A DNA stretch of 64,000 nt from Blautia pseudococcoides (GCF_001689125.2 NZ_CP015405.2:4800501-4864500), one strand, 5' to 3'; counted from the stretch's first letter, positions 9,610 to 18,964 are shown. Notes: generated by a model from the sequence alone, not told the origin. Made by a program: numbers and translations.

Positions 9610-9765
9610 ATGGATAGATATTCTAAAAGAAATAGTAGAAGTAATGAAATTGGAGATATTATTGAAGAAATCAAGGAGTTGGATAATGAGCGACGTGTTG
9701 TATCCACATCTGATACAATGTGGACAATTGATACTTCTTCTTTTTTGACATTGATCTGTTGCTAG
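9610..9765 (+). CDS. Candidate class II lanthipeptide precursor (51 aa)
   Basis: A short gene with its own promoter and a strong ribosome binding site (GGAG, 8 nt spacing) lies between the AgrC-like kinase and LanM. The first part is acidic and helical (EIGDIIEEIKELD), like class II leaders of the GD-L-L-EE-x-x-x-x-ELD type. The C-terminal part is rich in Ser and Thr and ends in SSFLTLICC, resembling the terminal FVFTCC of lacticin 481 relatives. Oddities: there is no Gly-Gly or Gly-Ala cleavage site, and only two cysteines, so at most two thioether rings. A single-base change in the T run at about 9741-9746 would extend the frame to a different C-terminus, so a decayed or frameshifted gene is the main alternative. 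An upstream ATG at 9606 gives only a 3-codon frame. Confidence 0.5.
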   Translation: MDRYSKRNSRSNEIGDIIEEIKELDNERRVVSTSDTMWTIDTSSFLTLICC

Positions 9766-10270
9766 AAGATATACCTGCGTATGATAAATGCTTTCGTTTG
9801 TAAAACATTTATTATAGTTGGTATGAGTTTTTATTTTGTTTGAAGAAATCTAATGAATTATGGAATAATTGTTTCCAGAAGGTGATGCTGATGATTTTAA
9901 TTAGTATCAGAAGTCTATGAACAGAAGGCTTTTGTGTTCTATGACAAAGTTAGATGCGCAAATAATTATTCCAGCAGGTTTTCTAGCCCTCAAATCGTGC
10001 TTATAAATGTAGTAAGATTATCTCGTTATAACATATGAAGGCTATGAGTACGGCGTATGTTCGTAAAGTTTGTACTCTAATAGCACTACATGTAACACGA
10101 TTAGATGAGGCACCACTTTAAACAATTGGAGATGGTGACCATTCAAATAGTAATACTATTGGTTAGATAAATAGATATCAAATGTAACCAATTCGAATTT
10201 CTGGGCACCAGGACATTCCGTCTGCTTCAGGAGTTCTCATGTTAGGGGATATCTCCGGACCTGATGCAAT
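9766..10270. other. Non-coding stretch between precursor and IS66 remnant
   Basis: No ORF with a credible start is seen. Immediately after the precursor stop, another frame reads DIDLLLEDIPAYDKCFRL before a stop. That stretch is protein-like, but I cannot identify it. Confidence 0.4.
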
Positions 10271-10482
10271 AGGCCGGAAGAACTGGCTGTTCAGTAGACG
10301 GAGCGAATGTCAGTGCAGTGGTTTATGCAATGGTTGAGATGGCAAAAGCACACGATTTGAATATTTATGGATATCTTAAATTTCTGCTGGAGCATTGGTC
10401 GAGTAAAGATATGACCGATGAACAGCTGGCAGATCTGGCATCTTGGAGTGAAAAACTCCAATCTATCAAAAATTGTATGTGA
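10270..10482 (+). pseudogene. IS66-family transposase, C-terminal remnant
   Basis: The translation SVDGANVSAVVYAMVEMAKA, then LNIYGYLKFLLEHW and MTDEQLADLASWSEKLQ, is the C-terminal end of the IS66 TnpC transposase. The preceding residues NWLFS are in another frame, so at least one frameshift is present. Only about 65 residues of a protein of roughly 500 remain. Confidence 0.75.
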
Positions 10483-10491
10483 ATTATAGCG

Positions 10492-10528
10492 AATTACTCC
10501 AACTCGCAACGGGCTGGAGTAATTTTAA
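10492..10528 (+). terminator. Rho-independent terminator after the IS66 remnant
   Basis: The stem AATTACTCCA / TGGAGTAATT has a 13-nt loop and a T-rich tail. It lies just past the end of the transposase fragment and 350 bp upstream of LanM. It would block read-through from the precursor promoter. Confidence 0.65.
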
Positions 10529-10879
10529 ATTTACGAATTATAAGATGGTAGAGGAAACGGGAGTTGTTTTGAAGAAATGGTAGAAACTGAATTTTTGTAA
10601 AAATGACAGAGTTTTAGCTGTTGGTATCTCATTCAAATCAGTTTTGGTGATGATTTGGGAAACTTTTGAAAGATTCTCTAATTAGTATTCCCTATCAGAA
10701 AAAATTGTTTTTATGAGGATCTATTTACTCGAATTTTATGTGTGACCTTATCTGTGGAACAACGTGAAAATTCATGATTTTATGAAAATATTATCTTATT
10801 GATTAAAACTAGTATGATACTAATGGTTTACCGTATATGTTACAGTGAAAAATTGGCTATTTTGGAGATAGGGATTTGT

Positions 10880-13804
10880 ATGAAAGAATATAGTTATTTA
10901 TTTGAGAGGCAATATAAAAAATTGGATTTTTCCACAAAAAAAAACTTCAATTGTAAGTATTGGGAAAAAATTTTAGGTGAAAGAAAGATTGAATATTTAA
11001 GCAAAACTTTCTCAGAAGTTTATTGCTATTTAAATGATTCTGAAAAATATGATATAACTATTGATAAAAATTATTTAGAATTATTGTATATATATAGAGA
11101 AAAGCAATATGAATTAGAAAATTTTGATGAATCAGAAATTAACAAAGAAATTTTTTATACTTTTTATATACCATTTATTAAAATAGCTCGATATTATGTT
11201 AAAGAGAAATATGGTACGACAATTACTCAATTATTTGGTAAAGGATTCGAAACAACACTTTTTTATTTGCTCTCAAAAATAGGATTTAGGGTTTTATTAA
11301 GAGAATTTGATTTAGTAAAAGAAGAAATTAATGTAGAAGATGAAGGGTTGTGCTATAAAATTTTTTTAAATAACTATTTGACTGACGAGAAATATTTTAA
11401 TGAAATAATAGAGGTTTATCCAATTTTATTACGTTGTTTACTAGATAAAATATTTAATTATACAAAATTTATTAATTATTTTATAATGTGTTGGGAAAAT
11501 GATCAAGAATTAATTAAAAATAGAATGAAATTAGCCACTATAGAAATGTCAAATTATGAGTTTGTCGGTGACATTCATTCAGATAGCAAGGCAACTATTA
11601 AAATAAAGTTAATAAATGGTAAAGCAATTTTTTTTAAACCTCATTCATTAGGTCTTAAAAAAATGTATTATGATTATTTTAACCTCTTATGTAAAATAGA
11701 AGGTTTAGAAATTCCACAGTATATCATGATTGATAGGAAGGATTATGGATGGGAAAAAGAAATAATATATAAGGAATGTCAATCGCTAGGTGAAATAAAA
11801 AGATATTACCAACGGGTCGGCATACATATAATGTTATGTTATTTTATGGATATTCAAGATATGCATTATGAAAACCTTATTGCATCTGCAGAATTTCCTG
11901 TTTTTATTGATATAGAGGTTGCTTGTAGTAGAATAAATAAATTTACTATGAATATGAATTTTGAAGAAAAAGTAAAATGGTTATATTCAAGGTCCGTAGT
12001 GGGGAGTGGAATTTTACCAACCAATAATCCAGAAAGCTATAAATTTGCAGGGATAACTGCAAAAAAGGGAGTAATTTTGAAAACTAAAGTTTCTCGCATT
12101 ATTAATCCTAAAACAAAAAACATGAAAGTAGAGCTGCAAAACGGAATAGTGCAAGTAGAGAAAAATAGGCCTAAGTATGCTGGTATTTTCTACGAAGCAG
12201 ATAGTTTTATCAAAGATATTGATGCAGGGTTTACATTGGCATATAATCATATTCTAAAATATAAAAATGTTTATTTAAATAAATTATTTTTCTCTCATAC
12301 AAGAATTTTGATAAATTATACAAATTTTTACTATAAATTACTTCAATTATCATATCATCCTAATTTTATGACGGATGGGGGAAAAAGAGAATTGGTGTTA
12401 TTGCAAAACGTTGAAGATAATGCAGATCGAGAACACTTAATTTTATATAAAACAGAAGTGCTATCTATGTTAAAAGGAGAGATACCTTATTTTGAGCTTA
12501 GTGCAAATAGTAAAGACATTTATCACAATAATAATGTAATTATAAATGATTTCATCCATATTTCACCGTATGAATATATTTTAGAAGTATCAAAATATTT
12601 ATCTGATACTGATTTGAAATTTCAAAGAAAAATATTATATAAATCACTAAATATTCCTTTATGGAAACAATGTAAAATACACATATCAAGATTACAAAGA
12701 GAATGTAAGTATAATCGAGATATATTAATTGCACGATATACAAATTATGTAATAAGATTATTGGACGAGGAAAAGATTACTGATGATACACACAATAATA
12801 TTTCTTGGATAAATAACGATGCTCAACATCAATTCAATATTACGGATTTTTACTTATACAATGGGATCTGTGGTATTGTCATATTTTTGGCAGCATACAA
12901 TAAAATTTATGATACAAATAAGTACATGGAGCTCGAAAAAAGAGCATTATCAAGAGTATTTTCTTATACATCTCATCTTAAGAGTTCTTGTGTTAAAAAT
13001 GTTGGAATAATGTGTGGAGATGCTTCTATAATTTATACGTATTTAGTTCTATATAAAATAAAAAATGATTATAAGTTCATTAAATATGCGGAATACCATT
13101 GTAGCATAGTTTTAGAGAAAATATATTTTGATAATTTTGATTTGCTTTATGGTAATTCAGGATTAATTATAGGATTAACGGAGCTTTATTCCATAACTAA
13201 AAAACAACTCTATATTAAAAAAGCTGTCTATTATGCCGATTTTCTTATAAATTATATCAAAAAACATAACAAGGTATTGCTTAAATGTAAAGAAGGGGTA
13301 GCTCATGGATACAGTGGTATAACACTAGCATATTTAAGGCTATATAAATATTTTAAGAAAAAAGAATATATGGACATAATCTTATGGCTAGTACAGGAGG
13401 AAGATATTTATTTAAATAGTGAACTGAAGTCTTACTGGTGCCATGGTTTAGGCGGGATTTTAATGGTCAGAAAAGAACTTTCGCAATTTATGATGGATAA
13501 TTGTACATATGAAAAATATATTGAAAACTTTAAAAATATTACATTTAAACTTGATCAGTATTGCTTATGTCATGGGAAAATTGGAAATTTTAATATTTTG
13601 CGTTATTTGGAAATGGAAAATCATATACAAAAAGTTATGTATGAAGACAAAATCATTGCAAGTGCTTATGAATTATTATTTAATGAGTATCATCAGACAG
13701 AAAAATATAATGTTGGATTTATGACCGGTATAACAGGAATAGGATATATTCTTTTGTCTATTCTTGATTCGAACTTACCTGATATCATGAGAATCCACAT
13801 ATAG
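10880..13804 (+). CDS. lanM: Class II lanthionine synthetase LanM
   Basis: LanM dehydrates Ser/Thr in a precursor peptide and then adds Cys thiols to form (methyl)lanthionine rings. The protein is 974 residues from the ATG at 10880 (AGGG 6 nt and GGAG 12 nt upstream; the frame is open from a TTG at 10799). The N-terminal part is a DUF4135 dehydratase with kinase-like motifs: the lysine in FFKPHSL, MDIQDMHYENL and VFIDIE. The C-terminal third is a LanC-like cyclase with the repeats YNGICG, YGNSGL, HGYSGI and GFMTGITGIG. The zinc ligands are in WCHGLGG (Cys854) and CLCHG (Cys897, His898). Length and key residues suggest an active enzyme. The methyltransferase gene follows 44 nt downstream. It lacks the usual immediately adjacent precursor and LanT; the best precursor candidate is 1.1 kb upstream, beyond an IS66 fragment. 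Confidence 0.93.
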   Translation: MKEYSYLFERQYKKLDFSTKKNFNCKYWEKILGERKIEYLSKTFSEVYCYLNDSEKYDITIDKNYLELLYIYREKQYELENFDESEINKEIFYTFYIPFIKIARYYVKEKYGTTITQLFGKGFETTLFYLLSKIGFRVLLREFDLVKEEINVEDEGLCYKIFLNNYLTDEKYFNEIIEVYPILLRCLLDKIFNYTKFINYFIMCWENDQELIKNRMKLATIEMSNYEFVGDIHSDSKATIKIKLINGKAIFFKPHSLGLKKMYYDYFNLLCKIEGLEIPQYIMIDRKDYGWEKEIIYKECQSLGEIKRYYQRVGIHIMLCYFMDIQDMHYENLIASAEFPVFIDIEVACSRINKFTMNMNFEEKVKWLYSRSVVGSGILPTNNPESYKFAGITAKKGVILKTKVSRIINPKTKNMKVELQNGIVQVEKNRPKYAGIFYEADSFIKDIDAGFTLAYNHILKYKNVYLNKLFFSHTRILINYTNFYYKLLQLSYHPNFMTDGGKRELVLLQNVEDNADREHLILYKTEVLSMLKGEIPYFELSANSKDIYHNNNVIINDFIHISPYEYILEVSKYLSDTDLKFQRKILYKSLNIPLWKQCKIHISRLQRECKYNRDILIARYTNYVIRLLDEEKITDDTHNNISWINNDAQHQFNITDFYLYNGICGIVIFLAAYNKIYDTNKYMELEKRALSRVFSYTSHLKSSCVKNVGIMCGDASIIYTYLVLYKIKNDYKFIKYAEYHCSIVLEKIYFDNFDLLYGNSGLIIGLTELYSITKKQLYIKKAVYYADFLINYIKKHNKVLLKCKEGVAHGYSGITLAYLRLYKYFKKKEYMDIILWLVQEEDIYLNSELKSYWCHGLGGILMVRKELSQFMMDNCTYEKYIENFKNITFKLDQYCLCHGKIGNFNILRYLEMENHIQKVMYEDKIIASAYELLFNEYHQTEKYNVGFMTGITGIGYILLSILDSNLPDIMRIHI

Positions 13805-13848
13805 TAAGTATAAAACATATATGATTATTATGGAGGAAGTATTTAAAT

Positions 13849-14571
13849 ATGAAAAAATTGGAAAATATTGAGTATAATTGCAAAGAAATACAATCAAAAA
13901 TCATGGGGCCCAATCCTATAAAATTACTTATAGAATTATTATCGAATAATTGTATTGCAAAAAATGGATATGTTTGCGATCTGGGTTGTGGTAAGGGAGT
14001 ATCTTCTGTATATCTTGCTAATGAATTTGGATTTAAAGTATATGCGACAGATATTTGTATTAATCCAAGAAAAAATAAGGTATTCTTTGAAAATATGGGC
14101 TTCTCCCAAAATGAAATTGTACCTGTTTTGGCAGATGCCAATAAGCTTCCTTTTAAAAAAAATTTTTTTGATGGAATTATAAGTATCGATTCTTATAATT
14201 ATTTTGGTTGCAATTCTAAGTACCTAGATAATAATTTACTTTCATTTCTCAAAAAAGGTGGATATGTTTATATTTCTGTACCAGTAACTAATAAAAATTT
14301 TCCAGGTCAATATTCTCCTGAGGTGTTATCTGTCTGGTCTCAGAATCAGCTTAACACTATACATGATATCAAATATTGGAAAAATTTAATTAGTTGTTGT
14401 CGTAAAGCAGAAATTGTTGATATTTATGAAATGAAAAGTAGTGAAGAGGCTTGGAGTGATTGGCTAAAACAAAACAATAAGTATGCAAAACAAGATTGCA
14501 TTGCTATAGAAGCGGGCGCTAGAAACTACCTGACTTTTATTGCCATTGTTTTGCGAAAAGTAAATGATTAG
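13849..14571 (+). CDS. Class I SAM-dependent methyltransferase
   Basis: 240 residues with a Rossmann-type SAM fold. Motif I is VCDLGCGKG (42-50); the acidic end of strand 2 is YATDICINPRK, motif II LADANKLPF and the following strand FFDGIISIDSYNYFG. The C-terminal signature (AWSDWLKQNNKYA, then AIEAGARNYLTFIAIVLRK) places it in an uncharacterised family common in Firmicutes, distinct from the PCMT-like LanS enzymes. A ribosome binding site (GGAGG) precedes it, and the 44-nt gap suggests an operon with LanM. A tailoring role on the lanthipeptide is an inference from position only; a small-molecule or chromosomal target is the alternative. Confidence 0.8.
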   Translation: MKKLENIEYNCKEIQSKIMGPNPIKLLIELLSNNCIAKNGYVCDLGCGKGVSSVYLANEFGFKVYATDICINPRKNKVFFENMGFSQNEIVPVLADANKLPFKKNFFDGIISIDSYNYFGCNSKYLDNNLLSFLKKGGYVYISVPVTNKNFPGQYSPEVLSVWSQNQLNTIHDIKYWKNLISCCRKAEIVDIYEMKSSEEAWSDWLKQNNKYAKQDCIAIEAGARNYLTFIAIVLRKVND

Positions 14572-14809
14572 GCGTTTAGACAAATAGACATTTAGAAACT
14601 AAGTGCTTATGTATTTGCCATATATTTTATCTGCCTAAGTAGAAATATTTTCATTGATATATAAAATAATTTTTCAGAAAAGCTACTAAGCATATTTTTA
14701 AGAAAGCTACAGAGATTAGAGGATGTTCCTATAATTTGATGTGTGGTTCGTATCTTTGGTATGGAGATGTATTGGTAATAATTATTGTTGACTGTTATCA
14801 CTAAAATCC

Positions 14810-15117
14810 ATTTGAAAGTGGAGAGTGTTGGAAAAATATATCTCTTTTGATTTTACCAGAAAAAAGGTAGAAGATGTAGTGCACTGGGTACAAACTTATT
14901 TTTATATATTCACTTATATGAAGATGAGATTATAATTATATTATTTTATACTAATAATTTGGAAGAATTTGATGATAGTTAACTGGATAACTTAGAGAAG
15001 CAGCTCAACAATTACAACAATTTTATAACTTCACACGATTACTTCATTTATTCCCCGAAAATAAGGAATAATATTAGGTCATTAATGCATTATAATCAAT
15101 TGGAAAATAAAATGTAG
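14810..15117 (+). pseudogene. Decayed unidentified coding sequence
   Basis: Protein-like pieces lie in two plus-strand frames: FDFTRKKVEDVVHWVQTYF, then TNNLEEFDDS, a stop, and LDNLEKQLNNYNNF onward to about 15117. They are broken by a frameshift and a stop. I recognise no family. The position just after the lanthipeptide genes suggests a lost cluster gene, but nothing in the sequence proves this. Confidence 0.35.
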
Positions 15118-15149
15118 ACGAAGAAGGAAAGCCCTCTATCATTTGAAAA

Positions 15150-15665
15150 AATTTTTGGTTGAAAAGTTTAAGTTTTTTTCTTATTACACAGTTCAATTCT
15201 TCAAGAGAGAAGACGAAGGACTATTGTTATCCAGGTAGAAATATTGCCCACTGTTCCTTCAGTATTCGGTTTATGCTAGGAATCGCTGCCATGAGTTGGA
15301 ACAATCGCTGTGCTATAATGTTCAGCCAGTTCCTGATACGTTTCATTGATCTGCTGGTCTTTCCAAGCACCGTTATGAGCAACTGCAGTCTTGCAGTTAT
15401 CAGAGCTGTATGACATCACACCAAAAATATATAGATTTTGATAACTTCTCCGGTATCAGAATCAACGAGTGTCGCAGAATCATCGGCCTAGTCAACCTCA
15501 ACCTGTTCGCTCGGTTTACGGTTGATATGCATGGTAGAGCGTCTTTCCGTTCGTCCTGTTGGATGTGATAGACGAACTGCAAATACATGAGTGGACATCA
15601 CCGTTAGCACGACAATCCTCTATGTATTCGGTCCACAGCTTTTTGGTGGCTCCGTTGCGAAGCTA
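15150..15665 (-). pseudogene. IS21-family IstA, central fragment
   Basis: In several minus-strand frames the translation reads ATKKLWTEYIEDCRANGDV, YIFGVMSYS, DNCKTAVAHNGAWKDQQINE, TYQELAEHYSTAIVP, NTEGTVGNISTWIT and LEELNCVIRKKLKLFNQKFF. That order belongs to the catalytic core of IS21 transposases. Stops and frameshifts inactivate it. It ends about 30 family residues short of where the IstA piece at 4890-5430 begins. Confidence 0.75.
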
Positions 15666-15823
15666 ATTCCTTGCGGATAATCGTAGTCTGGCATCCGTTT
15701 GACAGATGTGAATTGTTTTGTAGAAGGAAAATCAGAATAAATATAAATCATATTATATTACGGGAATCCAACCTCGGTTATATGTTGAAGAGTGAAACTT
15801 TGAAAAAGTTGAATACGATAAAA

Positions 15824-16878
15824 TTATTCTCGTAGTTTAACAGCTGTGGCGGCTTTTCTACGCCTTTGATCATCAATTGCAGCATAGTGCTTTCGTGTAG
15901 TGTTTACATCTTTATGTCCTAAAACATCTGCTACCAAATAAATATCACCGGTTTCTTGATATAATGAAGTCCCATAAGTGCTACGGAGTTTATGAGGAGT
16001 GATTTTTTTGACAGTCGTAATTTCTTTGGAATATTTTTTAACTAAGTTTTCAATTGCTTGGATTCCAATACGTTTTCTTTGAGTAGAGTAGAAGAGTGCG
16101 TGTTCATGTCCGGCTACTGGTGTGATTGTTTCCCGTATTTCAAGATAGCTCTTCAAAGTCTTTTCTACTTCTTCGCCAAAATAAACAAGCATTTCATTGC
16201 CGCCTTTACGTGTGACTTTAACGGCATTATTTCGAAAATCCAAGTCTTCTACATCTAACCCCACACATTCGGAAACGCGCAGACCTGTGCCTAAGAGAAG
16301 AGTAATGATTGCTAAATCACGCTCTTTAGTTTTCTCATAATATGCTCGTTTTTGTCCGGATAATTTATCACCACAATTTTCAATATAATCCAATAACCTA
16401 GCAACTTCATCTGGATCTAGCCGTATAATAGCTTTATCATGAATCTTAGGCATATCTATTAGAAGTGTTGGGTTTGTTTGAATCATTTCGTGCCGAAAAT
16501 AATATGTGTAAAAACTCCGTAGAGTAGATATTTTTCTTTTTAGACCGCGTTCTCCGTTAGTGATAACAGATTCACCTTTAGAATCTGTATATACTTTTAA
16601 GTATTCCATGTATTCTTCAATATCTATAGCCTGTATCTGATCAAGAACCTGAAGGTTAAAATCTTGTGTTCTAAATTTCCGGAAAGCAGGATTGTTTTGA
16701 ATTAAAAACTGAAAAAAGATACGAATATCGTAAGCATAGGAAATTCGAGTTTTTGTGGTAGTGGTTGTTTCAATGGCACGAAAATAATCCTTTGCAAAAG
16801 CTGAAGTGTTTCTAATATTTGACGAAGCTTCAAAATGTTTTGTATATCAGATTGTTCATGGTATGTTGTTCTTTCCAT
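15824..16878 (-). pseudogene. Tyrosine recombinase (XerC/D-like), frameshifted
   Basis: The C-terminal catalytic domain is open and complete (15824-16609) with the Arg in LLGTGLRVSE, the Lys in TRKGG, HKLRSTYGT, GHKDVNTTRKHYA and the nucleophile Tyr. Upstream, the core-binding domain (SAFAKDYFRAIETTTTTKT, ISYAYDIRIFFQFLIQ, IDIEEYMEYLKVYT) is in the same frame. The first 15 or so residues from the ATG at 16878 (MERTTYHEQSDIQN) are in another frame, so one indel lies near 16835. The family normally has about 350 residues. Translation from an internal start (16609) would lack the DNA-clamp domain. It may once have moved this island. Confidence 0.8.
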
Positions 16879-17173
16879 AAATTTTATCCTTCCTAAACAA
16901 TAAATAAAATTAAGTGAGGTATAAGCTAAAATTCATTTAATACCAGTTAATAAAGAAAAACTGTATTTCATAGAAATTATACCATGAGAGTGTCTTTTTC
17001 GTCAATCTATATGAAAAACTATGAATTTGTTGTATAGATTGATAACCATAATATTCATACTAATATGATTCAATGAAACATGGTCTATCCACTATTCCAT
17101 CTTATCTTTAGATAATGTTCGGAATCTTCTGTTTTAGTAATCAATCATCCACCTATGATTCAAAGAAAGCATA
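16879..17173. other. AT-rich intergenic region
   Basis: No ORF, tRNA or clear att-type repeat is visible. The ribosome binding site of the recombinase (AGGAAGGAT on the minus strand, near 16885) lies at its left edge. Confidence 0.4.
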
Positions 17174-17395
17174 TCATGGTTGCCTTGAAATACAATACTC
17201 TGAATGCCTATTTTGGTAAACAATATAGGCAAATGTTATATCTCCTTCAAAATATAACGTATCTATGCCGACTTCTGTAGGAATAATCCAGCCGGCTCCT
17301 TGTACAGAATTTATATCTTCTTCTTTAAATGTTTTATCACTACTACTTTTTATTAGTCTATATGCTACAAGTTTTTGCATTTCGTAATACTTCAT
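17174..17395 (-). CDS. Hypothetical protein (73 aa)
   Basis: A small acidic soluble protein with no signal peptide or membrane segment. The middle part (VQGAGWIIPTEVGIDTLYFE) looks like a genuine folded core. The ribosome binding site is weak (GAGTG 8 nt upstream). It lies on the same strand as the HipA-like gene and 113 nt downstream of it. I do not recognise the family. Confidence 0.45.
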   Translation of the reverse strand: MKYYEMQKLVAYRLIKSSSDKTFKEEDINSVQGAGWIIPTEVGIDTLYFEGDITFAYIVYQNRHSEYCISRQP

Positions 17396-17507
17396 TGTTT
17401 GTTCACTCTTTTATTTGAGTTATATAAGTATACCAAAAATTCTCTTCGCGCATTGTAAATATGTGTTACGATGTAACATTAAAGAGTTGAATAATAGCTC
17501 AGTTTTT

Positions 17508-18395
17508 CTATTTTTCTTGTCTACAAAGTTTTTGATAAGAATAGTCTAAAATTCGTTCTTTACGCTCTTTTAGAATCATCTTATAAAAATCTTTTTGTAA
17601 GCTAGATATAAATGGAGTTTTGTCCACTATTCTATTAATTTCTTTTATGTCAATTTTAGGTACAATACGCTTTAATGCCATATTACACTCTGAGTTTTGC
17701 AAAGAAGATATGAAATCAAAATACCGTATCTTTTGCCCATTAATTTTAATTCCGGACAATGGTATTTCAAATACACGCAGGTTTCTTTCGTCCGGATCTT
17801 CCAATGTTCTTTTCATAATTTCTTCATCTGCTTGAGGGAATAAACAGCTTCCGCAATCATATACGGGAGCAAGTGTGATTTCATCCGTGTTGTTATTATA
17901 AAGAAATCCCCAATTTCCATTATGCCTATCCCAGTTTCCAATTAAAGCATCTATAATAAATATATTCCAAAACCATGTAATGAGAACATGAGGTTCCATA
18001 GCAGTCTGTTCCTCTAACGTCATAAGAATATCACTTAACTCTGTTCCATATCCGTTATGAATAGAATCAATCATTGTATTTTTCAAAGATGCAAAATCTT
18101 GGAGAATCAATCCGTTTGCTGTAAAATCTTTACACGCAACTACAATCTTTTTTCGTCCATTTCGTGTATAAGTCCCTAGCAATGTTTCCTGTACGGGAAT
18201 ACCTATACTATCAAAGATATGACAACCAATATATTCCGACACACAACCATTGCTATAACTCATTTCCCTATTTTTTGAAGGAATTGCTGGAAACTTCAAC
18301 ATATACTGTTCTCCATTATAAATAACAGAAATCTTGCTTCCATTTGCTCCAGCATAAGTTTTGTTACGTATAGGCAAATTTGTGAAATCAATCAT
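17508..18395 (-). CDS. HipA-like / CtkA-type serine-threonine kinase
   Basis: 295 residues, a short HipA-fold kinase without the N-terminal HipA subdomain. Visible elements are the nucleotide-binding Lys in YMLKFP (about 32-37), the catalytic loop IGNWDRHNGNWGF (Asp and Asn) and the metal-binding Asp in LAPVYDCGSCLF. HipA-type kinases phosphorylate translation factors such as GltX in toxin-antitoxin modules; CtkA-like members are shorter, as here. The helix-turn-helix gene immediately upstream (2-nt gap) fits a HipB-type antitoxin and repressor. The substrate is unknown. Confidence 0.78.
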   Translation of the reverse strand: MIDFTNLPIRNKTYAGANGSKISVIYNGEQYMLKFPAIPSKNREMSYSNGCVSEYIGCHIFDSIGIPVQETLLGTYTRNGRKKIVVACKDFTANGLILQDFASLKNTMIDSIHNGYGTELSDILMTLEEQTAMEPHVLITWFWNIFIIDALIGNWDRHNGNWGFLYNNNTDEITLAPVYDCGSCLFPQADEEIMKRTLEDPDERNLRVFEIPLSGIKINGQKIRYFDFISSLQNSECNMALKRIVPKIDIKEINRIVDKTPFISSLQKDFYKMILKERKERILDYSYQKLCRQEK

Positions 18396-18397
18396 AT

Positions 18398-18859
18398 TTA
18401 GTCACCTCGTTTCATTCTTAAATACTTTTCTCGTAAATACCACGCCTGTTCTGTTGATATTTCCTGTCCTGATTCTGCGGAATTTATATCCGCATTTAGT
18501 TCGCTCCATGCAATATCCCAGTGATAATCTTTTTTTCCACTGTCTTCAATTTCCCATGAAGCGGACATATTTTTAATTGATTTTTGTAGATATAATGGTA
18601 AGCCACATTCAAAATATGACTGACTAAGAGGGAGGCCAGTTTTCGTGTTATATCTATCTTCTATATTATCCCATTCCATCATATCTTCCATCGTACATCC
18701 GAGAGCCTTTGCAAGCTGCCATACTGTTCTTGCAGAACAGTTTTGCAGGGAACTTTTTCCAGAACATATATCTATAACCGTTGTTTTAGGAACACCACTA
18801 ATTTTAGATAAATGATACTTTGTGATATTTTTTAAATTAAGATAGGTTTGCAAATTCAT
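18398..18859 (-). CDS. HipB-like helix-turn-helix regulator
   Basis: About 153 residues. The N-terminal helix-turn-helix (KYHLSKISGVPKTTVIDICS, then ARTVWQLAKALGCTMEDMM) is XRE-like and covers about residues 12-65. The C-terminal region is of unknown fold and may contact the kinase. I chose the ATG at 18859 because AGGAAAGG lies about 9 nt upstream; the frame is open to 18868. It is the first gene of a two-gene operon with the HipA-like kinase, and a palindrome in its promoter suggests autoregulation. Confidence 0.75.
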   Translation of the reverse strand: MNLQTYLNLKNITKYHLSKISGVPKTTVIDICSGKSSLQNCSARTVWQLAKALGCTMEDMMEWDNIEDRYNTKTGLPLSQSYFECGLPLYLQKSIKNMSASWEIEDSGKKDYHWDIAWSELNADINSAESGQEISTEQAWYLREKYLRMKRGD

Positions 18860-18887
18860 ATACATCATCCTTTCCTAAATTAATTAT

Positions 18888-18917
18888 ATTGTATCGGTAT
18901 GCCGACCTTTTTGTCAA
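18888..18917 (-). promoter_or_regulatory. Promoter with overlapping palindromic operator
   Basis: Minus strand: -35 TTGACA (18917-18912), 18-bp spacer, -10 TACAAT (18893-18888). The spacer contains the imperfect palindrome TCGGTATGCCGA (18894-18905), well placed for repression by the HipB-like protein. Confidence 0.6.
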
Positions 18918-18964
18918 GCAATAAAGAGATTTGTATGTTATTAACTTGTGATAATGTCTTCTTA

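Noticed and set aside
9781..9843. Second short peptide gene after the precursor candidate (20 aa)
   Set aside because: No ribosome binding site, no Cys/Ser/Thr-rich core and no leader-like part.
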